64,000 nucleotides of DNA from Candidatus Thiodiazotropha sp. 'RUGA' (GCA_016842065.1 JAEPDS010000018.1:1-64000), one strand, 5' to 3'. Shown: positions 20,936-29,687, numbered from the stretch's first letter. Notes: a model not told the origin generated them from the sequence alone. A program made the numbers and translations.

Positions 20936-21691
20936 ATGAATAAAAGAACAGCATTTATTACAGGTAACAGTAGCGGTCTCGGCCTCGGCATCAGCCAGGT
21001 TTTGTTAAACCATGGATATCGGGTTTATGGCTGCAGCCGGCGTGGCTGCAAACTGGCCGGGGATATCGTAGATCAGCATTGCGATCTGACCCGGTCAGAG
21101 ACAATACCCGATGCCCTTGAACAACTTTTAAACGGCGTTACAGCTATCGATCTGGTGATACTCAACGCGGGCATACTGGGAGAGATCAAAAACATCAGCG
21201 ACACTTCGCTGGATGCACTGCGGCAGATCATGGAGATCAACCTGTGGCCGAACAAGGTCATCCTGGATTGGCTATTGAAATCGCCACTGAAAATCGATCA
21301 GATCCTCCTCATGTCATCCGGTGCTGCGGTACTGGGCAACAAGGGATGGGGCGGTTACGCCCTTTCGAAAAGCGGATTGAACATGCTTGGACGTCTCTAT
21401 GCCCACGAGTTCGATGAAACCCACATTGCTGCTATTGCGCCGGGGCTGATCGAATCGAGCATGATGGACTATCTGTGTAACGAGGCAGACAGTGACGCCT
21501 TCCCTGCCCTGCAACGCATCAGACAGGCTCGTGAGGAGGGAAAAACCCTCTCCCCCACCGCTGCCGCAGAGAGGATCCTGCAGGCCCTGCCTGAGATCAA
21601 GGGATTTGAGAGTGGCAGCTATATCGATCTGCGACAGATCCTTGCCCAGGATGAGTACCAGGCCCTGCTCGAGGCACGCAACCGAACCTGA
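20936..21691 (+). CDS. short-chain dehydrogenase/reductase
   Basis: A 251-residue classical SDR. It has the cofactor motif TGNSSGLGLG (about residues 8-17), the structural LNAG motif, the catalytic Ser in LLMSSGAA and the catalytic pair in YALSK. The start MNKRTAFITG is preferred because it places the Rossmann fold at the N-terminus as usual; a longer frame adds 12 uncharacteristic residues. Residues after YALSK (IAAIAPGLIESSM) fit the substrate loop. Substrate is unknown and neighbours give no hint. Confidence 0.88.
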   Translation: MNKRTAFITGNSSGLGLGISQVLLNHGYRVYGCSRRGCKLAGDIVDQHCDLTRSETIPDALEQLLNGVTAIDLVILNAGILGEIKNISDTSLDALRQIMEINLWPNKVILDWLLKSPLKIDQILLMSSGAAVLGNKGWGGYALSKSGLNMLGRLYAHEFDETHIAAIAPGLIESSMMDYLCNEADSDAFPALQRIRQAREEGKTLSPTAAAERILQALPEIKGFESGSYIDLRQILAQDEYQALLEARNRT

Positions 21692-21702
21692 CCTTTTAGA
21701 AA

Positions 21703-22029
21703 GTCCGCCAATGAACGCGAATAAACGCAAATTCAGTGATGCTGGATTCAAGCAGATAGAGCGTGCAAATCGTGATCGTGCCAAACAGACCTGAATGGTG
21801 CCTGCACAAACCCTATCTGGTGGGGCACGCCCCACCCTACCATTGATTTAAAGGTGTAGGGTGGGGCCATGCCCCACCAAATACGCTTGGATTAAACACA
21901 GACGCACTGACTTTCCGGACAGCCGTGCGGCAGATGCCGGGGTCCAGAATCAGCAACCAGACTCAGCCCAGGCAAACAGCTAAAAGATACGCAAACTCTA
22001 TTTGCGTTTATTCGCGTTCATTTGCGGAC
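21703..22029. mobile_element. 327-bp inverted-repeat element (MITE-like)
   Basis: The terminal 30 nt (21703-21732 and 22000-22029) are inverted repeats matching at 29 of 30 positions, built from GCGAATAAACGCAAAT-type sequence. Inside is a second inverted repeat (21818-21840 and 21856-21879) containing GGTGGGGC and GCCCCACC blocks. It encodes nothing, and sits between two convergent genes. This is the layout of a miniature non-autonomous transposable element or a large cruciform repeat; a partly similar cluster exists at 28379-28566. No target-site duplication was established. Confidence 0.65.
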
Positions 22030-22042
22030 TGAAAAAAACAGA

Positions 22043-22384
22043 TCAACTGAAATAGCTTTTCGCCTCTTCACCCGGATCGGGCAGACCGGCGATTCGCCAG
22101 ATGCTCAGGCAGCTGCCGAACAGATGATGGACCTTATGCCTCGGTATCCCGGTTGCCCGGCAGACCAGACGCATATTCGGTAGCGCCCCGAGACTCAGGT
22201 AGCGTTCACGGATGTGATGAATGATGTGCCAGTGTTGCTCACCCAGATGATCCACTCCCTCCTGATGGGCCAGATCACGAGCCAGCTCCTCGTTCCAGAG
22301 CTGGTGATCGATCAGGAAACCATCCTCATCAAAGCGGATCAGCGGTTGTACGTTGGCGGATTGGTCTACGGCTGTATGAACCAT
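22043..22384 (-). CDS. DsrC/TusE-family protein lacking the catalytic cysteines
   Basis: A 113-residue protein with the DsrC/TusE fold signature: DEDGFLIDHQLWNEELARDL, HWHIIHHIRERYL and the C-terminal LFGSCLSIWRIAGLPDP arm. In DsrC the arm ends with a penultimate Cys and has a second Cys ten residues earlier; here the end reads AGLPDPGEEAKSYFS and neither position is Cys. It therefore cannot form the DsrC trisulfide and should not act as a sulfite-reductase substrate. Cysteine-less DsrC paralogues have been proposed to be regulatory (RspA-like). Location near a cytochrome c gene fits sulfur metabolism loosely. Family assignment is firm; role is inference. Confidence 0.85.
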   Translation of the reverse strand: MVHTAVDQSANVQPLIRFDEDGFLIDHQLWNEELARDLAHQEGVDHLGEQHWHIIHHIRERYLSLGALPNMRLVCRATGIPRHKVHHLFGSCLSIWRIAGLPDPGEEAKSYFS

Positions 22385-22603
22385 GATCTCAATCTCCTGT
22401 GGCTAGTTGTGAAAAGTATTGAAAATGAGTATGGAAGAGAATCCATTTTATGAAAAATGATAATTCGTGATTTCATATCATAAATTCTGATATACATCAC
22501 CAATCAACCACAATCTAGGTGGGGCTAAAGACGCCAATAGGTTTCAGACCGCAGCGTGCACAAAACGCACGCTTCGGCTGCAGGGACAGAGTCAGAGGCG
22601 GAC

Positions 22604-23344
22604 TTAGGGCTTTTTCACAGGTCGTTGTGCGGGAACCCGGGCATGTTTGGCAAGCCCTTTGGTCTCCAGAGAGAGAATCCAGTCAACCAGCGCAGCCGCA
22701 TCCTCATCACGAACATTGACGTTTGGCGGCATGAATCGCATGTTGACGTTTTCCCACATCCTGGTCCCACCCTGAGTGCCTTTCAATACAGAGTCCACCA
22801 AGTCACTCTTTGCATTGGCATTTACCTGGTAACGTCCGGCAATTTCTCGAAAGGATGGGGCCAGAGGAACCACTCTGGACTCGGTCACAGGCTCCACACG
22901 ATGGCAGATATTACAGCCACTGAGACTCGACAGCCTCAGCATGTTGTCGTGTCTCTGCAGACGCTCAACGGTCTTCTGATCCACATCCAAATCGATGATC
23001 CAGCGCACCAGGGCCGCAGCCTCCTCACGGGATACATTCACATTCGGCGGCATAAAGCGCATCGCCACCTTGCCTTCCCACTTCTGATCCCGATAGGCGG
23101 TACCGTGGATGACCCGATCGAGCAGCTGGTCGAAAGCCTGTTGATCGTCTCGATAACGTACCGCCACCTCCTGGTATGAAGGCCCCAGAGGCTTGCCCCC
23201 ACTGTTGTCTGCTGCCACCTGATGGCAGATAAAACACCCCCTGGCATTGGCCAGATCAAGCATCTGCTCATCTTTAGCCTGTAGTGTGGTCGGCGCGACG
23301 AGAGCAACGACTAAGCCGCTCAGGTACGTCAAAAACCTTCTCAT
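22604..23344 (-). CDS. periplasmic diheme cytochrome c
   Basis: A 246-residue protein with a signal peptide (about 23 residues) and two tandem cytochrome c domains, each with a haem-binding motif (CFICH and CNICH) and a likely distal Met ligand in MRFMPPNVNV. The two halves are visibly duplicated, including the repeated MRFMPPNVNV and AAALV.WI ends. Each resembles c551/c552-type monoheme cytochromes. It would carry electrons in the periplasm; partner unknown. It is alone on the minus strand, divergent from the proton-channel-like module. Confidence 0.9.
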   Translation of the reverse strand: MRRFLTYLSGLVVALVAPTTLQAKDEQMLDLANARGCFICHQVAADNSGGKPLGPSYQEVAVRYRDDQQAFDQLLDRVIHGTAYRDQKWEGKVAMRFMPPNVNVSREEAAALVRWIIDLDVDQKTVERLQRHDNMLRLSSLSGCNICHRVEPVTESRVVPLAPSFREIAGRYQVNANAKSDLVDSVLKGTQGGTRMWENVNMRFMPPNVNVRDEDAAALVDWILSLETKGLAKHARVPAQRPVKKP

Positions 23345-23769
23345 GATTGGTCTCTCCTGCTCACAATTTTACGGTTGGATGGATCTCTCTTTAATCCTTT
23401 TATGACTCAGAAAACTGAGCATGATCAGATTGAAGCTAGAAAAATCCGGTTTTCAATCTGAACTGAATTTGCAACATTCATGCCTGCCCGATGAGTCACT
23501 ACTCAGGCAGATTGCGGGTATTCATTCAGTTTATCCCGAAGCTGACTGTTCATATTCGATGCGGATGTACCACAAGTGATACAAGCGCCTAGGCTATTTC
23601 ATCTCTGCCCTGCTGCCCCGGGACAATACAGCAGGCATGCCCCTTGCAGGGGTAGTAGGTCAAAGCAAACCCAACTTTCTGCATGGCCTGAAATCGGTCC
23701 TGAGAGTACGCATCACACAGTAGGCTAGTATCTAATGAGAACAACAACCGAGAGAGCATCCTGGCATCC
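23345..23769. other. divergent intergenic region
   Basis: About 425 bases between the diheme cytochrome and the MotA/TolQ/ExbB-like operon, without a supported gene. It must hold both promoters; no motif stands out. Confidence 0.5.
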
Positions 23770-24480
23770 ATGACCGCATCGATACCTGCCTACAGCCTAC
23801 TCTTGAGGTGGCTACTGCTGGCCGGCCTGATCCTGTTTGGCGCTTGGGTCTCCTGGGACCAGGGGATTCTGCAGAATATTCTGCTCTCCGATCCGACCAG
23901 AATCACCTTGATCATTGGCGTAACCTTTATCGCTGCCAGCGGTCACTGTGCTTTTCGCAGCCTCTACCTCTCGACGGAACAGGAGGCGCTGCAACGGATC
24001 ATCCAGGCACTGGGGCTTAGCGACAAGCCACTGAACAAAGGATCAAGCCTGCTGGATAGCTCCCTGACAGGTGAGTTCCTGCGTGGATTACTGCAAAAAC
24101 CGACCGAGCCGGAGACGGTCCGAGATGCCCAGCTGCTGGCCCAGGTGATGGCTGAGCAGGCCCGGGGACAGCATGAAGCGGGATGGTTTATCAGCGGACT
24201 GTTGATCAAACTGGGTCTGCTGGGCACGGTGATCGGCTTCGTTCTGATGCTGGCGCCCGTCGCTGAGCTCGAGTCATTCGATCTGGCCGACATTCAGGGA
24301 CTCTTACAACGGATGACCGGCGGTATGGGGGTTGCGCTGAATACCACCCTGCTCGGTCTGGTCTGCAGCATGCTGCTTGGACTGCAATATCTGATGCTGG
24401 ACCGGGCCGCCGATCGCCTGGTGGCGGCGGCGGTTCACCTGGCTGAAACCCGACTCACAGCAAACTCGGGCGGTGATTAG
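23770..24480 (+). CDS. MotA/TolQ/ExbB-type proton channel protein
   Basis: A 236-residue membrane protein. Two hydrophobic helices near the N-terminus (about 10-28, 42-60) and two in the C-terminal half (about 140-165 and 180-205) surround a cytoplasmic helical region. The segment GWFISGLLIKLGLLGTVIGFVLML followed by MTGGMGVALNTTLLGLV matches the conserved MotA/TolQ/ExbB core. It should form a proton-conducting pentamer with a MotB/TolR/ExbD-like partner, encoded next. Three further genes follow with overlaps or gaps of a few nt. Neither TonB, TolA nor flagellar motor genes are adjacent, so the driven process is unknown. Confidence 0.85.
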   Translation: MTASIPAYSLLLRWLLLAGLILFGAWVSWDQGILQNILLSDPTRITLIIGVTFIAASGHCAFRSLYLSTEQEALQRIIQALGLSDKPLNKGSSLLDSSLTGEFLRGLLQKPTEPETVRDAQLLAQVMAEQARGQHEAGWFISGLLIKLGLLGTVIGFVLMLAPVAELESFDLADIQGLLQRMTGGMGVALNTTLLGLVCSMLLGLQYLMLDRAADRLVAAAVHLAETRLTANSGGD

Positions 24481-24483
24481 AGC

Positions 24484-25092
24484 ATGGCCATGTTCCGCAA
24501 TAGCCGCAGCTTCGATGCTGACCCGTTCACCGACCTGCTGTTCAATGCACTGCTTGCCTTCACCTTTCTGTTTCTGGTGGCATTGATGTTTCTCAACCCA
24601 CCAGCAAAAACCGGCACCATCAATCCGAAGGCGGACTTCATCATCACCGTAACCTGGCCTGACAACAATCCGGATGATATCGATACCTGGGTTGAGGGCC
24701 CGGCCGGTCAACTGGTCTGGTTCAAACAACCACAGGCCGGGCTGCTGCACCTGGACCGGGATGACCGAGGCCTGGCCAATGACAGCCTGGTGGTGGATGG
24801 CAAAGCGGTGGTCAATCCGCTCAATCAGGAGGTGGTTACCCTGCGGGGGCGCCCACCCGGCGAGTATGTGGTCAATGTGCACTACTACAACAGCAAGACC
24901 CAGCAACCGGTACCGGTGACTGTCTCTCTGGCGGAGGTCAATCCGGTGCTGAAGATCCTGCACTATGCCAATCTCCAACTCGAACGGCTTGGGGAGGAGC
25001 AGACCGCCGTACGCTTTTCGATCGCCCCGGATGGTCAGGTTTTCGATATCAACACCCTACCCAAATCAATCGTGGAGGTTGGCAAGCTTTGA
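24484..25092 (+). CDS. single-pass membrane protein, putative ExbD/MotB-like partner
   Basis: A 202-residue protein whose N-terminus has a short cytoplasmic stretch containing an Asp (SFDADPFTDLLFNALLAFTF) leading into one membrane helix (about 18-38), as in ExbD/TolR/MotB, where a membrane Asp carries the proton. The periplasmic part is unlike peptidoglycan-binding OmpA domains and looks beta-rich (ITVTWPDNNPDDIDTWVEGP). The gene starts 4 nt after the channel gene and overlaps the next by 4 nt. Assignment as the stator partner is by topology and position; sequence similarity is modest. Confidence 0.7.
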   Translation: MAMFRNSRSFDADPFTDLLFNALLAFTFLFLVALMFLNPPAKTGTINPKADFIITVTWPDNNPDDIDTWVEGPAGQLVWFKQPQAGLLHLDRDDRGLANDSLVVDGKAVVNPLNQEVVTLRGRPPGEYVVNVHYYNSKTQQPVPVTVSLAEVNPVLKILHYANLQLERLGEEQTAVRFSIAPDGQVFDINTLPKSIVEVGKL

Positions 25093-25601
25093 CGGAATCC
25101 ACTCTACTGCTGGTGCTGGCCTATGTGGCACTCACGGCGCTGATCACGCTCAGTCTGTTACGCGCACCGTTTCACTGGAGCCTGAAACTGTTGCTGGTAC
25201 TGGCAACCTGCGCACTCTACTTTGTCAGCTATCAGGGTTGGCGTGAGGTCCAGGGATGGCCGGTCAGCAGCCCATTGCCGGCACGTTTTCAGCTGCATGC
25301 CGCGATCATCGATGAGCCGGATAAAACCTCGGGTTCCCCCGGCACCATCCATGTCTGGATCACCGACCTGAGTGCAGCCGAGCCCGCAGAAAAACCCCGT
25401 GCCTATCAACTTGATTATCAGAAGAGTCTGCATACCAATCTGCAAGAGGCGCTGAGAAATCTGCGCAACGGTGTGATCCAGCTGGGGCGGATCAAAGAGA
25501 GCGGAGTGAGCGGTATGCCCCGTGACTTCACCCGCATGGGCGAGAAGCGCCAGCAGCTCGAAATCTATAGCCTGCCCGACCCGGCCCTGCCGGAAAAATA
25601 A
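25089..25601 (+). CDS. membrane protein of unknown function in proton-channel operon
   Basis: A 170-residue protein with two N-terminal hydrophobic helices (about 5-22 and 28-48) and a periplasmic domain containing QLHAAIIDEPDKTSG and a prolonged polar C-terminus. I do not recognise the family. The start overlaps the preceding gene by 4 nt and the stop is 1 nt before the next start, so it is a core member of the four-gene operon. Confidence 0.75.
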   Translation: MTESTLLLVLAYVALTALITLSLLRAPFHWSLKLLLVLATCALYFVSYQGWREVQGWPVSSPLPARFQLHAAIIDEPDKTSGSPGTIHVWITDLSAAEPAEKPRAYQLDYQKSLHTNLQEALRNLRNGVIQLGRIKESGVSGMPRDFTRMGEKRQQLEIYSLPDPALPEK

Positions 25602-25602
25602 G

Positions 25603-26310
25603 ATGCATCGGATCGGCCTGCTGCTCGCACTGCTCTGCTGTCTGGTCACAGGCTGCAGTGAACAACACCTCAACCATCAGGGGTCCTACTTTCCGCTCAC
25701 CCCGGATATGCGATGGACCTATCGAGTCACCACCGAGGTCGCCGGGCGTGTGGAGACGCGGGAATTTGTGACCTACAACAGCGAACCGGAAACACTGAAA
25801 GGCCTGCCTCACAGCGTTCGCATCACCAGTGAAGGCACCCGTTACTATCTACGCAACGTGGATGAGGGGATCTATCGCAACGGCAAGCGCACCATCGTTG
25901 AGTCAGAGGTAAGAATGGATAGCGACCCCCACTGGGTGTTGAAACGCCCCTACCAGACCGGCACCAGCTGGAGCAACCTGACCTACCCCTATGTACTGCG
26001 GCGAATCAGTCCCTATGAGCAGACTCTGACCCGGGGCAGCGCACTGAAGATGGCCTACCAGATCAGCCAACTGGATGCGCAGGTCGATGTACCGGCCGGC
26101 CATTTTGAGCAATGTCTGCTGGTTGAGGGAGAGGCGCAGCTGACGCTCTACGCAGATGGACGTGAGGGTTATCAGGACATCGAGATCAACACCCGGGAGT
26201 GGTATGCACCCGGTGTCGGCCTGGTGAAACTGGTTCGTGAGGAACCGATGTCAGGTTTGGTCTTCAGCGGAGGCAAAGTGGTCTTCGAACTGATCGGGGT
26301 CGAACACTGA
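25603..26310 (+). CDS. outer-membrane-type lipoprotein of proton-channel operon
   Basis: A 235-residue lipoprotein: signal sequence LLLALLCCLVTGC with a lipobox Cys, followed by Ser-Glu, which by the +2 rule favours the outer membrane. The mature part begins YFPLTPDMRWTYRV and is predicted beta-rich; it ends with a repeated pattern of value-like strands (WYAPGVGLVKLVREE) seen in periplasmic beta proteins of unknown function. The ATG immediately follows the stop of the previous gene. Together with the channel-like proteins it suggests an energised inner-to-outer membrane complex. Confidence 0.8.
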   Translation: MHRIGLLLALLCCLVTGCSEQHLNHQGSYFPLTPDMRWTYRVTTEVAGRVETREFVTYNSEPETLKGLPHSVRITSEGTRYYLRNVDEGIYRNGKRTIVESEVRMDSDPHWVLKRPYQTGTSWSNLTYPYVLRRISPYEQTLTRGSALKMAYQISQLDAQVDVPAGHFEQCLLVEGEAQLTLYADGREGYQDIEINTREWYAPGVGLVKLVREEPMSGLVFSGGKVVFELIGVEH

Positions 26311-26408
26311 ATTGCAGACAACCCACAACCGGATGATTGCGATAGCCTTCGACACCCAACCAGACAGATAAAAACCGACAGATTCGATGCCGGTTAACAC
26401 GCCTTGTT

Positions 26409-26441
26409 TAGGGCCTGTTAACACTAATCCAATCGGCCCTA
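26409..26441 (+). repeat. 33-bp interspersed repeat, copy 2
   Basis: Matches the copy at 16601-16633 at 32 of 33 positions, including inverted ends TAGGGCC/GGCCCTA. It lies 2 nt beyond the stop codon of the minus-strand ygiC gene, so both copies known here abut a stop codon. Confidence 0.8.
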
Positions 26442-26443
26442 GG

Positions 26444-27661
26444 TTAAGGGGCTGGAGAAGCAAGCTGCAGCGGCTGCTCTTCAGTGATCACATGGCCCAC
26501 GAACTTACTCATGTCGTCAAGAATCTTGCCGCCACGCCGAAAGCCCAGGCCGCAGGCCTCCCAGACATAGAAAACACCGGCCTGATAGTTTTGCCCGGCA
26601 CGGTCCTTGGGGAAGTCAACCCACTCCTGGTAGATGTTCTTGTGGAAATCGTAGGGACCATCGCTCTGTTGAATCAGTTGCCCAGCGGCATCCAGGATAC
26701 GCATGTTGGCGCCCTCGCGACCAAACAACTTCTTTTCGACCTGATCCACGCCAGCCAGCGGCTCGAATGCGGTGGGCAGCAGGTAGGGTGAGTTGGGAAA
26801 GAGGTCATAAAGAATCTTCATCATCCCCTTGCTCTGAAACAGCAGCGTATAGGGCGGATTGATGATGCGGGTTCCCCCCTGCTTTGCACTCTGCTCAAGC
26901 ATCCGGGTTAGCTCAAGCTCCTGCTCGGCGATATCCTCCCAGGGAAAGAGCTTGAACCAGAAGTCAGCCAGCTGGCCATCCTTGTTGAACACACCTTCGT
27001 CACGGCTAAAGCCCGCTTCATTCAGGTAACAGAAGTCGGTAAAGAAGCCGGCCTCATGTGCCGCCTGCTGGAGATAGCGGGTTGTGCGCTCATCCTCCGG
27101 TAGATCACTGATACTGGAAAACAGCAGCTTCTCCCCGTTGTAGCGGCTGGCAAAATCGAAATCCGCATCGTCACCGCTGATCAGACGCCGGAAGTTCTCT
27201 TTCAACATCTCATGCAAGTTATTGAACAGGCGGGCCTCGTCCATGCCATTCGCCTTCAGAATTGCCCACTGAATAATCGCTGTTTCGAACAGGCTGGTTG
27301 GGGTGTCAGCGTTGAATTCGATTAATTTGATGGGCTGGCCGTCAAGTCCACCGGCCAGATCGAAACGCCCGTAGAGATGCCAGTCATCGCGATCCCAGCT
27401 GTTCTCAATCAGCCCGACCAGATTGGCGGGTATACCCAGCTCATAGTAGAGCTGATTGTCTATGACGTGCTGGGCTGCCTCCACATACATATCATAAAGC
27501 GCATTGGCGGCTTGGTAGTAGGCCTCCGCTTCTGCTTCACTCAGTTGAACCAGATCACTGACGATATAGTCGCTGCCATCCGCATCGGTATGCCAGCTCA
27601 TACCGATCTCTTCCATAACCCCTTTGCTGAGAGGCTCAACCTTCAGAGTTTCAACCATCAA
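26444..27661 (-). CDS. ygiC: glutathionylspermidine synthase-like ATP-grasp protein (YgiC/YjfC family)
   Basis: A 405-residue member of the GSP_synth (C-terminal glutathionylspermidine synthase) ATP-grasp family. Typical motifs are GRFDLAGG and IKLIEFNADTPTSLFE early, EGANMRIL and the PYDFHKNIYQEWVDFP and GVFYVWEACGLGFRRGG end. E. coli YgiC/YjfC lack glutathionylspermidine synthase activity; they are peptide-ligase-like enzymes of uncertain substrate. The gene begins 1 nt after ygiB ends, conserving the ygiBC pair seen in enterobacteria. ATG spacing allows either of two adjacent Met codons. Confidence 0.9.
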   Translation of the reverse strand: MMVETLKVEPLSKGVMEEIGMSWHTDADGSDYIVSDLVQLSEAEAEAYYQAANALYDMYVEAAQHVIDNQLYYELGIPANLVGLIENSWDRDDWHLYGRFDLAGGLDGQPIKLIEFNADTPTSLFETAIIQWAILKANGMDEARLFNNLHEMLKENFRRLISGDDADFDFASRYNGEKLLFSSISDLPEDERTTRYLQQAAHEAGFFTDFCYLNEAGFSRDEGVFNKDGQLADFWFKLFPWEDIAEQELELTRMLEQSAKQGGTRIINPPYTLLFQSKGMMKILYDLFPNSPYLLPTAFEPLAGVDQVEKKLFGREGANMRILDAAGQLIQQSDGPYDFHKNIYQEWVDFPKDRAGQNYQAGVFYVWEACGLGFRRGGKILDDMSKFVGHVITEEQPLQLASPAP

Positions 27662-28282
27662 TCAGCCACCAAATGAGTTGAAGCGGCTGCTGGAACTGCT
27701 GCTGCCTGATTTATTACCACCGAAAAAGCCACTCTTGGGCTGACTTTTTGCCGTCTTGTTATAGGGCTGAGAGATCGTACTGGTCGGGCGGCCACCGCCA
27801 TACTGCTGTTGTGTGCGCTGAAAATTGCTGTTGCCGGCCAATCGGTTAGCCAGCATGCCACCAATCAGGGAGCCTGCGGCGGCGGCCAATAGGGTTTCAC
27901 CCAGCGACAGTCCGCCAGAGTGCATGGAAGGATCCTGTGTCAGGCGTGAAGAGCCCGCTTCGACCTTCGCGGCCTCCTGTTCGGCAATCTGTTTGAGTTC
28001 ATCTTCAGTGAGAAATCGCTCATTTCCCTGCTGATCGCGAAGGATCGCGCGAGTCGGGCCACTGGTAGGATGTTTCTCTACCAAGCGATAGCTGTCCGGG
28101 TTTACAGCAACCTGCTCGATGACCATGAAGACATTCTGCCCCTGCTCCATCCCGGCTTGGTCGCCGAAGCCGCTGCCTTGCGGTGGACCACCCTGGTCGC
28201 TACAGCCATTCAGACTGGCAATCGTGCTCAATCCGATCGTTCCGGCGATGGAGTAGGAGAGTACTTTCCTGATGTGTCTCAT
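27662..28282 (-). CDS. ygiB: YgiB-family lipoprotein
   Basis: A 206-residue lipoprotein with signal peptide and lipobox (SLNGCSDQ), a conserved N-terminal domain (VFMVIEQVAVNPDSYRLVEK), a glycine-rich hydrophobic stretch (LLAAAAGSLIGGMLANRLAG) and a low-complexity C-terminus rich in Ser, Gly and Phe. It matches the DUF1190/YgiB layout and directly precedes ygiC. The pair is likely cell-envelope associated, but function is unknown. Confidence 0.85.
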   Translation of the reverse strand: MRHIRKVLSYSIAGTIGLSTIASLNGCSDQGGPPQGSGFGDQAGMEQGQNVFMVIEQVAVNPDSYRLVEKHPTSGPTRAILRDQQGNERFLTEDELKQIAEQEAAKVEAGSSRLTQDPSMHSGGLSLGETLLAAAAGSLIGGMLANRLAGNSNFQRTQQQYGGGRPTSTISQPYNKTAKSQPKSGFFGGNKSGSSSSSSRFNSFGG

Positions 28283-28658
28283 GGATCACCCTGTATCATC
28301 AATTCATAAAGTGGGGGCGTATTGTATCCAGTTGTCGTGAATTGACAAACCTTGCTGAGATCAGCTGTATTCATTCGTGGGCAGGGCCCCACCCGACACC
28401 CTGAGTTCAATTGTAGGGTGGAGCCCTGCCCCACCAATACACTCACTGATTAGACTCAACACAAAGCCTTGGTACTCATTCACCAGGTCACAAGCATTAA
28501 TAGTGATGGTCTGATTTGTAATGAGTATTGGCGAACATTCGCGGTGATTGGCGTCCATTTGCGGCTAACAATCCGCTGTTTGTGGTTTCCCATATACCTC
28601 GGACATTTATGCTGTTAGTACCAGATAACTCCCCTCTCCCATCAAGTGAGAGGAGCTT
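28283..28658. repeat. intergenic repeat cluster related to the 327-bp element
   Basis: Between ygiB and the xox cluster. An inverted repeat (28379-28394 and 28416-28431; 15 of 16 positions) consists of GGGCAGGGC / GCCCTGCCC-type blocks, followed at about 28530-28566 by CATTCGCGG and CCATTTGCGG pieces like those at the ends of the 21703-22029 element. It looks like a decayed or variant copy. No gene is supported. Confidence 0.55.
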
Positions 28659-29687
28659 TTAGTCTTGTTGCTGCTTGTAATAGGTTTTGAAACCGATGTT
28701 CTGCTGATGACCGCCGGAGACATAGTCTGCCAGTGAGCGGAATCTGCGCGGATCGACGATCAGCCCGGAATAGCGGTACTCCTCCTCCCCCTGGTTGTTG
28801 AGGAACAGCATGGTCGGAGAACGTACCACACCCAGGCGCTGGGCCACTTCTCTGGCACTGGTGACCGTACCGTCGAAGTCGGTCAATGGCTGATCGCCCT
28901 CCATATCCAGCGCAAGGGCAACAAAGTTTCGCCGATATTCGGCAATCAAGCCGGGATCGGCAAGCACCCCGGCCCGCATACGCTGGCAGAAGGGGCAGTG
29001 GTGAGTCTCGAAAAACAGCAGCAGACCCTGTTTTTCAGTCTCATCACTTCTCTCCAGTGCCGCTTTGAGGTCTGTGGCCGGGCAGTCGAACAGAGTATCC
29101 TGCTGCCCCGCTGTCATCCCCGGCAGCGGTTGTGGCTCGGCGGCAACCAGCGGCAGCCCCGCGGCGGCCCAGCCGTCACTCCCCTCCGGATACCAGTAGA
29201 GTTTCCGGTATCCCAGTTCGGATGCCCGCTTGACCACATTCCAGGACATCCAGCAATCGGTAACGCAATAGAAAACAATCGCTCGATCCCGATCGCCGCC
29301 GGTGAGACGATGCAGAGTACGCTCAAACCAGGCCTGCATACAGGGTTCCAGATAGCCATACCCCACGTTCGGCAACCAGATACTGCCTGGCAGATGTTGG
29401 CGTGGCGAAGCGGGTAGCCAGGAGAGACCAAACTGAGCACTTTCCGGTCGCAGAGTGATTGCCAGAACATCCAACAGCACCGGATCACTCTGATTGATCA
29501 GATCCGCCAGCGCCTCGGTCCCGATACGCTTGCCCGCAGGCGCCTCTTCCGGCAGTGGTCTGCGGTAGTTTGCGATTCGGTATCCCTGCTCGGAGAAGAG
29601 TTCAGAATCACTTGCGGCAATGCTCTGGATTGGCCAGAACAGGCTGATCAGAAAGAGCGGACAGAACAGCCATGACAACCGCCTCAC
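28659..29687 (-). CDS. rhodanese-like CW-motif protein fused to a thioredoxin-like domain
   Basis: A 342-residue periplasmic protein with signal peptide (about 25 residues). Residues 40-190 form a rhodanese-like domain with CVTDCWMSWNVVKRASELGY, the hallmark of the PQQ-dependent catabolism-associated CW-motif family. Residues 220-335 are a thioredoxin-like domain with CPFC and a cis-Pro loop (VVRSPTMLF), like SoxW. The two are usually separate proteins; here they are fused. It is the last gene of the xox cluster, overlapping the metallohydrolase gene by 4 nt. A role in maturing or redox-servicing the quinoprotein system is inferred. Confidence 0.85.
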   Translation of the reverse strand: MRRLSWLFCPLFLISLFWPIQSIAASDSELFSEQGYRIANYRRPLPEEAPAGKRIGTEALADLINQSDPVLLDVLAITLRPESAQFGLSWLPASPRQHLPGSIWLPNVGYGYLEPCMQAWFERTLHRLTGGDRDRAIVFYCVTDCWMSWNVVKRASELGYRKLYWYPEGSDGWAAAGLPLVAAEPQPLPGMTAGQQDTLFDCPATDLKAALERSDETEKQGLLLFFETHHCPFCQRMRAGVLADPGLIAEYRRNFVALALDMEGDQPLTDFDGTVTSAREVAQRLGVVRSPTMLFLNNQGEEEYRYSGLIVDPRRFRSLADYVSGGHQQNIGFKTYYKQQQD

